Of a stretch of DNA of 23,171 nucleotides, positions 1 to 8,810 are shown piece after piece. Within the stretch, counting starts at the first letter, position 1. Every line of letters starts with the position of its first letter. The translations under genes and the position numbers were made by a program. The DNA is from Porphyra umbilicalis (lineage: Eukaryota; Rhodophyta; Bangiophyceae; Bangiales; Bangiaceae), in NCBI GenBank assembly GCA_002049455.2, contig KV919319.1:1-23171 (forward strand). The letters are read 5' to 3'. A model generated the notes under the pieces. That model was not told the DNA's origin. It made no database searches and saw nothing but the letters and a program-made list of their open reading frames with translations.

Positions 1-480
1 CCACCATCGTCGCGTCCATCTTGAGCAACCACACCATCGGCAGCACGACCACGAGCGCGTGCACCAATGTGTGCACCACCCAGTCCGCGTACCGCCACTC
101 CACCACCACCACCATCGTCGGGTCCATCTTGAGCAACCACATCATCGGTACCACTAGCACGAGCGCGTGCATCGACGCGTGCACCTCCAAGTCCGCGTAC
201 CGCCGCTGCACCATCTCCAACATCGTCGCACCCATCTCGAGCAGCCACACCAACGGGAGCACCAGCACAAGCGCGTGCATCAACGCCTGCACCGACGAGT
301 TACCGTGCCTCACCCGCATTACCGCCGCCATTGTCGCGTCCATCTTGAGCAACCACACCACCGGCAGCACCAGCACGAGCGCGGGCATCAACGCCTGCAC
401 CACTAAGCGGTGCCTCCACTTCCCTGTGGCGCCTGTATCCACTATTGTCGCGTCGATCGTGCACACTAACCACAGCGCCT
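1..480. repeat. 108-base tandem repeat, about four copies plus a degenerate fifth
   Basis: The segment beginning ccatcttgagcaaccaca recurs at 16, 124, 232 (ccatctcgagcagccaca) and 340, an exact 108-base period. A 114-base step leads to a degenerate copy at 454. Copy 1 starts near the window edge, so the array probably extends beyond it. The period is a multiple of three, and several frames on both strands stay open, including a Ser/Thr/Asn-rich plus frame at 21-566. The minus frame that continues the 479-2317 ORF is also open from 478 to base 1 and gives 36-residue hydrophobic repeats with a core like HALVLVLPVVWLLKMD. Which frame is translated, if any, cannot be settled here. Confidence 0.9.
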
Positions 481-2317
481 ACAAGAGCGTGTGTAGCAGC
501 AGTACCGCCACCAGGCCCCCGTGCGTCGTCGATGCCCCACGAGCGACCTTTCTCGAACGCCCCTGAGGGGAACCTCCGCGCACGAGATGCGCATCAGTCC
601 GACACCCGTTTTCGATGCCGTCAGCTGGGCCTTGTCCGTTGCGATTGTCGATCCCACCACCGCCATCCCCGACACTGTTACCATCTTGACTGCGTCTCAT
701 TCCTCCACTGCTGTCGCCCTTGCGACTGCAGTCATGCGCACTGTTGTCACCGGAACCGTCTTCGTCATCCGTCAAGTCATTGAGCGCCTCTTCGCCGTCG
801 GCGGCCTCGTCCTCCGAGAGGTCGTAGCCGTTCAACAGCTCCTCGCCGATCTCCTGCTCAATAAAAATCTCTCCACCGGGTCGGTGGGCGTCCACGATGC
901 GTCGAACAAGGCCACGTAAGCGCCGAGGGGCATGGGCCTTTTGCCGTTTGGGCCAATTGTCACGACGTTGCAGGTCTGCTGCCGTCTGTGGTTTGGCCGA
1001 ATGCAGCAAAGGCACGTGTGCCAGGGGGTGGTCCGCCGTGTCAGCAACCTCTCCTGCGGGAATCGCCACACAGCGCACTGGCAAACGCATCCGCAGGCAC
1101 CCGTTGACACGCATCCGCATTCCGAGTGAGTCCCTGGTACGTAGATGGGTTTGACAAATCGCAGCACTCAACGAACGGAAGAGGCCGTTCACGATGTCAA
1201 AGTCGACTTGCGCGCCGCCCCTGGTCTCGCAGGTGTTGATCAGCACAACTGCGGCGCCATGAAAGGGAGCTGCATCACGACCGATCACGGTCTGCACGAC
1301 GGAGGAAACGACCAAATGGAGTTGGCGCACGACCAAGGCCGACCATCCCCAACCGCTGTACACTGGCATGATGACCGTGCCCCCCCCGAAGACAAGGCGG
1401 TCAAGAAACATTTTGGCCGCCCTGTTGACGATCAGGTAGTCATCAGTCACGGCGTCCTTCACGTCCTCTGCGTCGAGCGCGGAGAGAACGCGGAGGCCAC
1501 CGTGCACTCCACCGCTGTCAGCCCAGTATAAAATCCACAGCAGCATGCCATCCATCATGCGCTTGAACATGTCCTCGCCCTCTGCCAGCGACCCGATATC
1601 CGCTATTGACAGCTGGAGCCGCCTTTCGGCGCGGGCCGGAATGAAAAACAGCGTCACGACAGGTTCCACTGCTCCCGGCAGAGTGTTCAGGCCATCGCGT
1701 GCTCCAGACGCCATTGGCAAAGGCGGCGCACCACGCGGTGTTGGCGGCGCAAAAGTTGTTACAGTTGCGACCGACTGCGGGTCCCCATCGTGGCTGGTCG
1801 TGCGGCGGAGGCGCTTCGCAGGAGGCGGGAGTGGCCGCCCTGGCGGCCGACGGCGCGTGCTAGACGCAGTCGGTGCATTGGCGGGGGGTGCACTGTGCAA
1901 GGCTCTAGCATTGAGGATCGGAGCAGGTGGCAGGGCGGCAGATGGGGCGGGCGACGGGGCTGGGCGGGAAGCAAGAGGGAGGGAGCGCTTCACCCCCCCA
2001 AAGCACTGGCCCTTGCATGCGTGAGACGCCAGAGCCTGCCTCTTAGGGAAGCTTGCGGCCGTAGTGTCGGCAGGACTCAGCGGACAACCGCCGTCGTTCT
2101 GCAGTATCCTTACAGCTGAAGCCATTAGCGAATCAATAGCCTCCACGTCGCCACAGCCCTTACGGGACTGGCTCAGGATCTGCATCCGTTCGAGGCTCGG
2201 AAAATAGTCAGATCCCGCGAGTTCCAAGGCCGAGAGAAGCATCCGCAGCTGCCAAGCTGTAAGCCCGCCCATTCGACAAGTCAAAACTCGCCGCCCATCG
2301 TTGATGATGGCGATCAC
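479..2317 (-). CDS. Hypothetical protein, about 600 residues, with central basic NLS-like stretch and acidic C-terminal tail
   Basis: This is the longest minus-strand frame outside the GC island. It is open from 2614, but there is no ATG before 2272; the listed start is a GTG at 2317, so ATG 2272 is the likelier start unless an upstream exon is spliced on. Residues 1-60 (from 2317) look helical. Residues about 110-200 are Pro/Ala/Arg-rich with an NLS-like PPAKRLRRTTS. Residues about 210-390 look globular, including VIMPVYSGWGWSALVV. Residues about 490-580 are Asp/Glu/Gly/Asn-rich. The frame stops at a TAG (479-481) and then stays open through the 108-base repeat to the window edge. I do not recognise the family. 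The VIMPV..GWGWSALVV segment faintly recalls the strand carrying the HW motif of ULP1/C48 peptidases, but the His is absent and no Cys box is seen. The ORF is probably genuine; its function is unknown. Confidence 0.5.
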   Translation of the reverse strand: MIAIINDGRRVLTCRMGGLTAWQLRMLLSALELAGSDYFPSLERMQILSQSRKGCGDVEAIDSLMASAVRILQNDGGCPLSPADTTAASFPKRQALASHACKGQCFGGVKRSLPLASRPAPSPAPSAALPPAPILNARALHSAPPANAPTASSTRRRPPGRPLPPPAKRLRRTTSHDGDPQSVATVTTFAPPTPRGAPPLPMASGARDGLNTLPGAVEPVVTLFFIPARAERRLQLSIADIGSLAEGEDMFKRMMDGMLLWILYWADSGGVHGGLRVLSALDAEDVKDAVTDDYLIVNRAAKMFLDRLVFGGGTVIMPVYSGWGWSALVVRQLHLVVSSVVQTVIGRDAAPFHGAAVVLINTCETRGGAQVDFDIVNGLFRSLSAAICQTHLRTRDSLGMRMRVNGCLRMRLPVRCVAIPAGEVADTADHPLAHVPLLHSAKPQTAADLQRRDNWPKRQKAHAPRRLRGLVRRIVDAHRPGGEIFIEQEIGEELLNGYDLSEDEAADGEEALNDLTDDEDGSGDNSAHDCSRKGDSSGGMRRSQDGNSVGDGGGGIDNRNGQGPADGIENGCRTDAHLVRGGSPQGRSRKVARGASTTHGGLVAVLLLHTLL

Positions 2318-2442
2318 TTCCGATGCAGACTGGGCCCAGTCGCCACCGGGAGCCGGCCCATACGACCGGGTGTGCCGGACAGCCGGCTGGCGATTGCATG
2401 GCGTGGGCGTCGCGCCGCACGCTCCGACCCGACCGCTGTCGC

Positions 2443-2898
2443 TCAGGCCTGGTAAGAGCTGATGTCCCCCGACAGCGGCTGAGGAACTGTCAGCAGCCGA
2501 TTCAAGCTGCGATCCGCCACCATCCCCGCGTCGAGCCGCGTGTGAGCGCGCGCCCAGTCGATTGGGGCCCGCGTCGCCCCTGCCGCGGCCTCTCTCGCGA
2601 CCGCTGCCGCGGCCTCAAGCACGGCCACGACCTGCCACGGCGCAATTTCGCGACCGGTGCCGAGGGGAGCCAATGGGGCCAGTCTTGCAGTGTGCTCGGC
2701 CCGTTGCGCCACCGCAACCGCACCTCTTTCGACCGCATGTGCCGCATTGACAGCCCGGGCGGCTTTCTCAGCCACCCGAGCAGCTTCAGCAGTCATAGCC
2801 TCCGCCCGTTTCCGGGCGCGCGCCACTTGACGACGCTGGTTGCGACTCAATTCGCCCAAGATAGGCCCAAGGGGCTCTGAGGCATCGTGCTCATCCAT
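2443..2898 (-). CDS. Hypothetical Ala/Arg-rich protein, 151 residues, probable coiled coil
   Basis: It starts at an ATG at 2896-2898 and ends in TGA at 2443. The N-terminus (MDEHDASEPLGPILGEL) is acidic. From about residue 18 to 110 the chain is Ala/Glu/Arg-rich with charged and alanine residues alternating (for example ARKRAEAMTAEAARVAEKAA), as expected of a long helix or coiled coil. No catalytic motif is visible. It lies just upstream of, and overlaps in another frame, the open region of the 479-2317 ORF (open from 2614). The two could be neighbouring genes or two parts of one gene joined by splicing or split by a frameshift; a CTCTTACCAG acceptor-like site lies near 2450 on the minus strand. 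I do not recognise a family, and composition alone makes the call moderate. Confidence 0.45.
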   Translation of the reverse strand: MDEHDASEPLGPILGELSRNQRRQVARARKRAEAMTAEAARVAEKAARAVNAAHAVERGAVAVAQRAEHTARLAPLAPLGTGREIAPWQVVAVLEAAAAVAREAAAGATRAPIDWARAHTRLDAGMVADRSLNRLLTVPQPLSGDISSYQA

Positions 2899-2942
2899 AG
2901 TCAGCTGTCACGAGCACAAAGACAACCCGAAATTCTCAAAGA

Positions 2943-3430
2943 GGACCGCCCAACCGGCGTGGCGGCCACTCGTCAATCCCAGCGGTTGGCCCCAGATAGA
3001 GGGACACAGTCCGCTGTACCACAACAGCGCGATCGCCCGCGTGGGCAAGCGGCACCAGGTCCGCACGCACCCACCGGCGGGGTGGCGAGCGAAAATCGAA
3101 CAGACAAGCCGGCCCGCCTCGCGTGCCGGCGACGTGAACAGCCATCGGTTGGCCCCAGAAAAGGGACACAGCCCGCGGCACTACGCAGTCCCACTCGCCC
3201 TAATGGGCGATTGGTAACGGTCCCACGAGCACCCACCGGCGGGGTGACGAGTGAGAAAACACAGTGAAGACCGCCCACCCGGCGTGGCGGCCACTCCAAA
3301 ATACCAGCGGGTGGCCCCAACAGGACGGACACAGCCCGCGGCTTCACGGACACCCGATCACCCGTAGGGGCGGTCGGTCGCGGTCTGGCCCGCACCCTCC
3401 GGTGGGGTAGCGGGCCTCTCCCCTCAAGGG
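2943..3430. repeat. About 162-base tandem repeat, three diverged copies
   Basis: The landmark ggttggcccc occurs at 2984 and 3147, and a one-base variant occurs near 3309, giving a 162-163 base period. Each copy also carries a 'gaccgccc..ccggcgtggcgg' or related start, 'gggacacag..cg' and a 'cacccaccggcggggt' block (cctccggtggggt in the third copy). The array lies immediately 5' of the minus-strand ORF at 2443-2898. Minus-strand ORFs through it mirror the 54-codon period and are probably not genes. Confidence 0.85.
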
Positions 3431-3437
3431 TGCGCCC

Positions 3438-3562
3438 AAAAAAAAACGAAGGGGGGAAAGGGGGGAGCGGGGGGCGCAACAACGAACGGAGATGGAGAAG
3501 GGGGAAAGAAAACAAGCGAGGAGGGGATGGAGAAATGAGTCGTGGAGGAGAAGGAGTGGTGG
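3438..3562. other. Purine-rich (A/G) tract
   Basis: The tract starts with a run of A and then has repeated g5-g7 blocks separated by a few bases; pyrimidines are sparse over about 125 bases. Such tracts can form triplex or G-quadruplex structures, and retroelements use shorter ones as polypurine primers. No retroelement frame lies next to it, so here it is only a compositional feature. Confidence 0.7.
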
Positions 3563-3615
3563 TGCAGGCACGGTGACGGTACGAGTGCGACGGCGCTGGT
3601 CGGTGGCGGCGACTG

Positions 3616-3961
3616 GGCGTGGCGGTCCCTGGATGCAGTGCGTGCCGTGACTGTGCTCGCCAGAGGGAACTGTGCGTTCCGCGACCGGGCGTGGCAGTCC
3701 GTGGGTAGCGTGCCACGACCTGGCGTGGCCGGGGCAGCCGCGCGTGTGCCTGGGACGCCGTTCTCGCCCCGTCTCACACCGGATACATGCGGTACCCCGA
3801 TCTAGGCACGGCGTGGAGGGTTCGGCGTTCGATCTGAGATCACCCGTCTGCCGCGGCCGGGTGAACCCGTCCCGCACCGGATACGTGCGGAACCCTGATC
3901 TGGGCGCGGCGTGGAGGGCGCGGCGTCCGATCTGAAATCACCCGTCGGCCGCGGCCCGGTC
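3616..3961. repeat. Short and 98-base direct duplications
   Basis: A diverged pair with ggcgtggcggtccctgg at 3616 and ggcgtggcagtccgtgg at 3688 is followed by a clear 98-base tandem pair. In the latter, 'caccggatacatgcgg' at about 3777 and 'caccggatacgtgcgg' at about 3875 start matching blocks that end in 'gatcacccgtctgccgcggcc' and 'aatcacccgtcggccgcggcc'. No gene is evident in this stretch. Confidence 0.75.
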
Positions 3962-4641
3962 AAATGGAAGCTGTGCAATCTCCAACAGTATTGTAAGTCA
4001 ATGCACTGACAATTCCACGCGTGAAGTCAAGTACTGGTCATCGTCGACAACTGAAATGTACGACCTTAACGCATCCAGCACGCACGGGATCCTCGGCCTC
4101 GCCCGACCGGCCCGCTCTAATAGAGCATATGGGCTCCTTGCACCAACGTGTGCTTCTAATCTTCGTGATAAATACTACACGCAGAGAGAAATACGTACAT
4201 TTATGGTCATGGCGAACCGCATCGCCCTCCGCTGATCAGCAGCCTGCGTCGCCCTCGCGCTGTATCCGGCTTCTCCAGAATACCTGTGCCTGCTCAGGAG
4301 ATCACCTGCGGATACCTGTGCCTGCTCAGGACATCACCTGCGGTGCAGCTCCGCCCAGCGCCGCCTGCATCCAACTGGTCCGCTGTGCGCGCTGTGTGCG
4401 TACGTCCTCACTTGGACAGATCTCAAACGTGTTGTCGTGGCACTCTTTTCCCTGCTCCTCAGATTACTGCTCGTTGACTGGGGCCCTGTTACGGTCGCAC
4501 AGAGACCTACTTTCACTGAGACTCTGTTGCGCTTGGGAAAAGACACACGTTGACTGATGTACTATCGCGGTTGAGGAGCCCACACCTGGACTGAGACGCC
4601 AGGACGCTTTTGCGAGGAAAAATGTTGAACGAGACGGCGTC
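3962..4641. other. Intergenic stretch with a 32-base tandem pair and one weak ORF
   Basis: A plus-strand frame is open at 4021-4557, but it starts at GTG, is Cys/Ser/Arg-rich and shows no domain. At 4280-4343 a 32-base unit (tacctgtgcctgctcagg plus atcacctgcgg) occurs twice in tandem. I see no convincing gene here. Confidence 0.5.
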
Positions 4642-5383
4642 ATGCACGTCGAAGTGTTGCCGAGTAGCGGGGCTGATGAAGCTCCTGATGCTCCGCCGCC
4701 ATCCTCAGTTGTCAGTGGTGCCCTATTCGCTAGTGTCTGGACTGCACATGGAGTACGTTGACCACAAGACTCGATAGCTTTTGGCCCATGGTATGAGAGA
4801 GAGGTGCTCCGCGATCCGTTACTATCGTACCACGAATGGCACCGTGTCTAACCCGTACACATCGTCGTCGTACTCGTGCCCTGCTGTCGACGTGTTGCAT
4901 ATTTTGCTGTACCAGGATAACCTGAGTGTTCTTTTTTCGCGATACGCACAGGCCATGTTATGGAAGATTTCCAATGGAACTGTGAGCCCCGAAACGGATG
5001 AAAACACCGCCGACTCTCCCGAACACAATTGCTTCTCATGGCTGGCCCCCCCTGGACAACTGGAAGGCCCCAATAGAGACTGTACTCGCCCTCTCAGAGC
5101 AGATATGACCAAAGTGGTTGAGAAGTATGCGAACCAGATTGACTACACCACAAGTGGCTGGTCGGGCCATCGACGTGCTGTGAAAGTGGCTCTGAAGAAG
5201 GGTCTTCGTACTCGGTGCAACAGGCGTCGCACCTCTGCTCGGCTGCTCGCGTATCGCACCTTGGGATTTTACATGGACGATGACGTACTGGAGTCGTCCA
5301 TGAAACGAGTGGTGCTTGCTGCAGACGTTTCGGGTGCCTCTGCCGCCGGCGCGCAAGCTGAGAATCCAGGCGTTGGTTACTGA
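4642..5383 (+). CDS. Hypothetical protein, proposed two exons (4642-4752, 4952-5383)
   Basis: A 37-codon first exon with acidic/Pro-rich coding (MHVEVLPSSGADEAPDAPPP) runs into GTACGT at 4753. A T-rich tract followed by CACAG|G at 4951 then restores frame (phase 0 on both sides). The second exon codes 143 residues with a charged, plausible composition, including KVVEKYANQIDYTTSGW and a basic RRAVKVALKKGLRTR stretch. Alternative: the frame starting at ATG 4622 reads through the same DNA in the frame of exon 2, interrupted by one TAG at 4775-4777, with no splicing and a start at ATG 4793 after that stop. No family is recognised. The next frame (5394-5672) may be a further exon, because 5383 and 5394 are in different frames and only ten bases apart. 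Confidence 0.4.
4753..4951 (+). other. Proposed intron (GTACGT...CACAG)
   Basis: The donor GTACGTTGAC closely matches the donor of the proposed intron at 9591 (GTACGTTGAC). The acceptor follows gttcttttttcgcgatacgcacag. The length, 199 bases, is close to the other proposed plus-strand introns (175 and 154), and phase 0 is kept. The intervening DNA is itself open in the exon 2 frame from 4781, so intron retention or no intron at all remains possible. Confidence 0.35.
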
Positions 5384-5393
5384 CTGAGACTGA

Positions 5394-5672
5394 ATGACGG
5401 CCACAATGAGGTTGGTCCGCGCGCTTGACATGAACGGAGCGGCGGCGGCCATCATTGCTGAGCTTCTGTTTCTGGACGCCAGCGAAGTGTGGACCTCTGC
5501 GCGAGCAGCCGGAGCCGCCTGTCTGAAAAGCTACGTTGACATGGCAGAGTCCCCCAATTTTTTGCGACCAGAGAGCCACGAGGCTCGCAAGGGCGTTGTG
5601 CGGTGCATGCGGGATGAGTAAAAGAACCTCAAGGCTGGAGATGTTGATCTCTCAGACGAGGAACCTGACTAA
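5394..5672 (+). CDS. Hypothetical coding segment with an in-frame TAA at 5619
   Basis: The frame from ATG 5394 (or ATG 5406) codes about 75 residues that look like the interior of a globular protein (AIIAELLFLDASEVW, AACLKSYVDMAES). After TAA 5619-5621 the same frame continues for 16 acidic residues (KNLKAGDVDLSDEEPD) to a second TAA at 5670. The continuation looks like a natural C-terminus, so the first TAA may be a nonsense mutation. It probably belongs with the gene at 4642-5383 through a short intron or a frameshift. Function unknown. Confidence 0.35.
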
Positions 5673-5999
5673 CTCACTCCTATCGGTCTGCTTGAAGCGA
5701 GTTTCATATGATCCACCACGCTGACACGGACGACTGCTCCATGCCGACGAAGGCGAACACGATCTGTGACCTGTTGTGGCTGACGTTTTCTTGGCCTCTA
5801 TGGTATCCAGAGTCGTCTGTTTCTCCCATTTTCTTGACCTCTATTTCTTTATGTCCATGCATGTCCCTTTTTCCCTCGTTTCTGTAGTTTTTCCATCATT
5901 TTTTCCGGCATAATCTGCCTTGTTTTTTCTGACATAATCTTCCTTGCTTTTTCTGAAGAATGGTCGTATAGAAGACATGAGCGTCATGATCATGGCACA
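5673..5999. other. T-rich intergenic stretch with a 24-base tandem pair
   Basis: No supported gene. Between 5909 and 5956 a 24-base unit (cataatctgccttgtttttt, followed by ctga) occurs twice with two differences. The stretch 5820-5960 is clearly more T-rich than its surroundings. Confidence 0.6.
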
Positions 6000-6250
6000 T
6001 CTGATGAACAAAAAGAACAACTGTCGACAGGACCGTTCCGAAGGCTGTCCTGGTGACATGCCAGGCGGCAGATCTCCAGAAAAAGCAGGAAGCAATCGGA
6101 TGAATAAAAATACTAACTGTTGACAGGACCGTTCCGATGGCTGTCCTGCTGACATGCCAGGCGGTAGATCTCCGGATAAGAGTATCAAGCGATCGGATGA
6201 AGAAGAATACTAACTGTCGACAGGATCGTTCCAAAGGCTGTCCTGCTGCT
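6000..6250. repeat. About 96-base tandem repeat with an internal hairpin
   Basis: The landmark 'ctgtcgacaggaccg' (with variants) occurs at 6021, 6117 and 6214, a period of 96-97 bases, giving two full copies plus partial ones at each end. Each copy opens with the ctgtcgacag palindrome and contains caggac...gtcctg arms around about 13 bases, so each can form a small hairpin. Minus-strand frames over it repeat every 32 codons; I take this as a by-product of the period. Confidence 0.85.
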
Positions 6251-7215
6251 TTACCTGCAGGACTTGTTCTCAGCTATCCCTGTGCTTTGTCTGTCATGTC
6301 GGGCACCGACGTAGTTATGAACTTATGCTGGGTATGCGCGTATCGCGTAACGACACTGTTATCTCTCGTCGAGGATGTTGCCTGGCTCTGAAGACAGTCT
6401 GGAACCCGTTTGCGTACTCATTCTACGGGTACAGTATGGAGATCGAATCTTGTTCGAACGCCAGACCAGTCGGTCCAAGGCGCGCACGGATTTGTTTGTC
6501 GTTTGGTCCAGTGACCATGCCACGAGATACAGTCGTTCCACATAAAACCTAGCACTCGGCCGAGACCAATAGTACCATGCACATGACCCAAGATTTATGA
6601 ACACGTGGAAAAGAGCTGAGGAAAATGTGCCACGGAGCACTGTGTGGTTGACTCTGATCCGAACAGCATCATTGCTGCACCTGGCAGCGAGCCGACACTG
6701 CCTTGTTTTGCCACTTCCAGGATTCTCTCAGTGCCCCGTCAGTGTGGCACTGGGCCTCGGGGCCAAATCGGTTGCTTCACTACGCAGCGGAGGCCAGAGA
6801 CAGCCAGGTTCGACTCCAAACCCGTTCTCGATACGCCTCGCTGGTACTGTACTGTCAGACCCGCCCGATCGGCTCCTAAGTCTTCATAAATCTAAATCAA
6901 CCCAGTGATGGGCCTCAAATTGGATCTGAAAAGCTGCCAAACCGTTCAGGATCAATATCGATTCATATAACCATCGATCGTCGTCGTGCCGCGCAGCCCG
7001 AGTCCGCACAAGATACCGATCGTTGTCATCCGCCACCTGCTGGATGAGGCGGCGGTGGCCGCCGCATGAGAATGCCGCAGGCACGCGTAAATTGTGACAG
7101 ATTGCACGTGGAGGCCTGCGGTTGTGGTCGACGACTGGTGACCATTCAGCGCAGCGCGGCCGGCCAGCGGTGCACGCCCCGCTCAACGGCAACAGCCGGG
7201 GGTGTTGTAAAAACC
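6251..7215. other. Intergenic stretch, no supported gene
   Basis: Several plus frames of 60-100 codons occur, the best at 6622-6889 (containing VDSDPNSIIAAPGSEPTL), but none has a recognisable domain or clear start. A perfect match to the Pol III B-box consensus (ggttcgactcc) lies at 6807-6817, with only a weak A-box-like site about 55 bases upstream and no foldable tRNA around it. Confidence 0.5.
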
Positions 7216-8112
7216 GTCCCCCCCCCCCCCTTCACCTGGTATCCAAAATTCGTAGTGCTTCCGACACGCAGGACGCCTGTGGGGCCAGGCACTGTGCGCC
7301 CCCCCCCGACTCCATCGTGATGTCCTAAATTGGCAGTGTGTCAGACACGCAGTAGGTCTCCGGGGCCAGGCACTGGACGCGGCCCCCCCTCCCTGACTGG
7401 TATTCAAAACTCGCAGTGTCTCCAAAACGCAGGGTGCCTCAGAGGCCGGGCGCTGTGCGCCCCTCCCCTCCTCCATCGTAAGGTCTCAAATTGGCAGTGT
7501 TCCCGACGCGCAGGACCTTTTTGCGGCTAGGCACTGGTGGGGCCAGGCACTGTGCGCCCCCCCCCCCACTCCATCGTGAGGTCCCAAATTGGCAGAGTGT
7601 CAGACACGCAGTACGTCTCTGGGGCCAGGCACTGGACGCGCCCGCCCCCCCCCACCTGGTATCCACAATTGGCTTTGCTTCCGACACGCAGAACGCCTGT
7701 CGGGCCAGGCACTGTACGACCCCCCCCAATCCATCGTGATGTCCCAAATTGGCAGTGTGTCAGACACGCAGTACGTCTCCGGGGCCAGGCACTGGACGCG
7801 GCCCCCTCCCCCCACCTGGTGTCCAAAATTCGCAGTGTTTCCGAAACGCCGGGTGCCTCAGGGCCCGGGCACTGTGCGCTTCTCCCCCCCTCCATCGTGA
7901 GGTTTCAAATTGGCAGTGTTTCCGACGCGCAGGACCTTTTTTGGGGCAAGGCACTGGTCCCGCACCACCCCCCCCTCATCATACCCCAAAATGGCAGTGT
8001 TTCCAACGGCAGGACGCTTTCGTGGGGGCCAGGTACAGGTTGGGTCCCCCCCCCTCCTCCCCTTCATAGGAACCAAAATCGGCAGTGTCTCCAGCACGCC
8101 GGGGGTTCCTGC
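7216..8112. repeat. C-tract minisatellite, about 80-base monomers with higher-order structure
   Basis: Eleven or so monomers of 78-87 bases share the plan tccgacacgcagg - gggccaggcactg - C7 to C13 tract - tccatcgtga - tcccaaattggcagtgt. Monomers fall into types by their flanking words: A (gacgcctg, actgtgcg), B (tcagacacgcagtacgtctc, actggacgcg), C (aaacgcagggtgcctca) and D (gacgcgcaggacctttt). The order is A B C D, then a short junction, A B A B C D E F. Corresponding A and D monomers lie 420 bases apart (7261/7681 and 7501/7921). Frames on both strands through the array are products of the repeat and are not called as genes. Confidence 0.93.
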
Positions 8113-8444
8113 AGCCCGTCAGCCACCCACGTGCTGTTGAGGGGCGTCGTAGGTCACCTGCTTGTGCGGGTTGGTACAGCACACCGCACGGGTGGCGAAG
8201 CCTGGCCCCCGGTGACGCTTGCTGACGATGGCGCGCCGGCCCCATGCGGACATCATTTTGGTGCGCAGGCCGCACTGTCTGCCGCGTGTCACCAGTTCGC
8301 CAATCGTATTAATTTGTGTGCCGGCGACGACGTCGAGCGGTCGGGATGGCACCACCGTCGTTACGCTGTCCCCTTCCCAGGCCCGAATTCCCTCCCCCTG
8401 CGTCATCGACTCGAACAATGATTGCTTGGTCCACACACCCAACC
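8113..8444. other. Upstream region of the 8445 gene, with a divergent minus-strand ORF
   Basis: A minus-strand frame of 110 codons (8119-8451) starts at an ATG overlapping the plus-strand start region and has a fairly protein-like composition (QINTIGELVTRGRQCGLRTK), but no domain is recognised. In the plus strand, in-frame ATGs at 8346 and 8418 precede the ATG at 8445. ATG 8346 has a G at both -3 and +4. This could be a 5' UTR, a longer N-terminus or a divergent gene. Confidence 0.35.
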
Positions 8445-8810
8445 ATGTCATCTGGTGATGAGATTTCGCCGGTCAGCGCCTGCCCGGCCGACGATGGGGC
8501 GGCCGATACGGGACGCGCGGCTGGATCGGTACCGTCGTGTTCCAGCCCCGCTGAGAATTCGGGTGGTGCGGCTGCCTCTGACGATGGGTCGTCCGAGGGG
8601 ACTGACGAGGAGGACGAGGCCTGTCTGGGCCAGGCGTGTTCGATTTGCGGGTACCGCAAGCGGTTTTCGCACGACAAGCACAACGCACGCACGTGCGGTG
8701 CAAGAAGCCTCGAATGCGCTTTCAGTCTAAGCGTCCCGGCCGAGTTCCAGGCCGAGGTTTGCCCTTGCTCTAACACGACTAAGAAGGCAAAAACATGCCC
8801 CAAGTCGGCT
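8445..8810 (+). CDS. Hypothetical protein, exon 1: acidic N-terminus and Cys/His cluster
   Basis: From ATG 8445 (alternatives 8346 and 8418) the frame codes MSSGDEISPVSACPADDG and an acidic/Ser-rich stretch ending in SSEGTDEEDE. A cysteine/histidine cluster follows: CSICGYRKRFSHDKH, NARTC, then further cysteines in SLEC and VCPC. The spacing C-x2-C...H-x3-H...C suggests a metal-binding module, possibly zinc, but it matches no single family that I can name. The exon ends at 8810 before GTGTACGT, in phase 0. Without splicing the frame would close at 8840 after a hydrophobic run (YVFVFLW). The function could involve nucleic acid or protein binding; that is inference only. Confidence 0.5.

Noticed and set aside
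2973..3877. Minus-strand ORFs of 177-247 codons
   Set aside because: They run through the 162-base array and the purine tract, repeating every 54 codons with Pro/Arg/Ser composition; likely artefacts of the repeat.
6807..6817. Pol III gene suggested by a perfect B box
   Set aside because: There is no good A box, no T-run terminator placed sensibly and no tRNA fold; a single 11-base match is weak evidence.
7216..8112. CRISPR array
   Set aside because: The conserved words are not separated by unique spacers: the whole 80-base monomer repeats, with higher-order types, in a eukaryotic context.
7183..8421. Overlapping ORFs on both strands through the C-tract minisatellite
   Set aside because: Their sequence simply mirrors the 80-base repeat in different frames; no domain and no consistent start.
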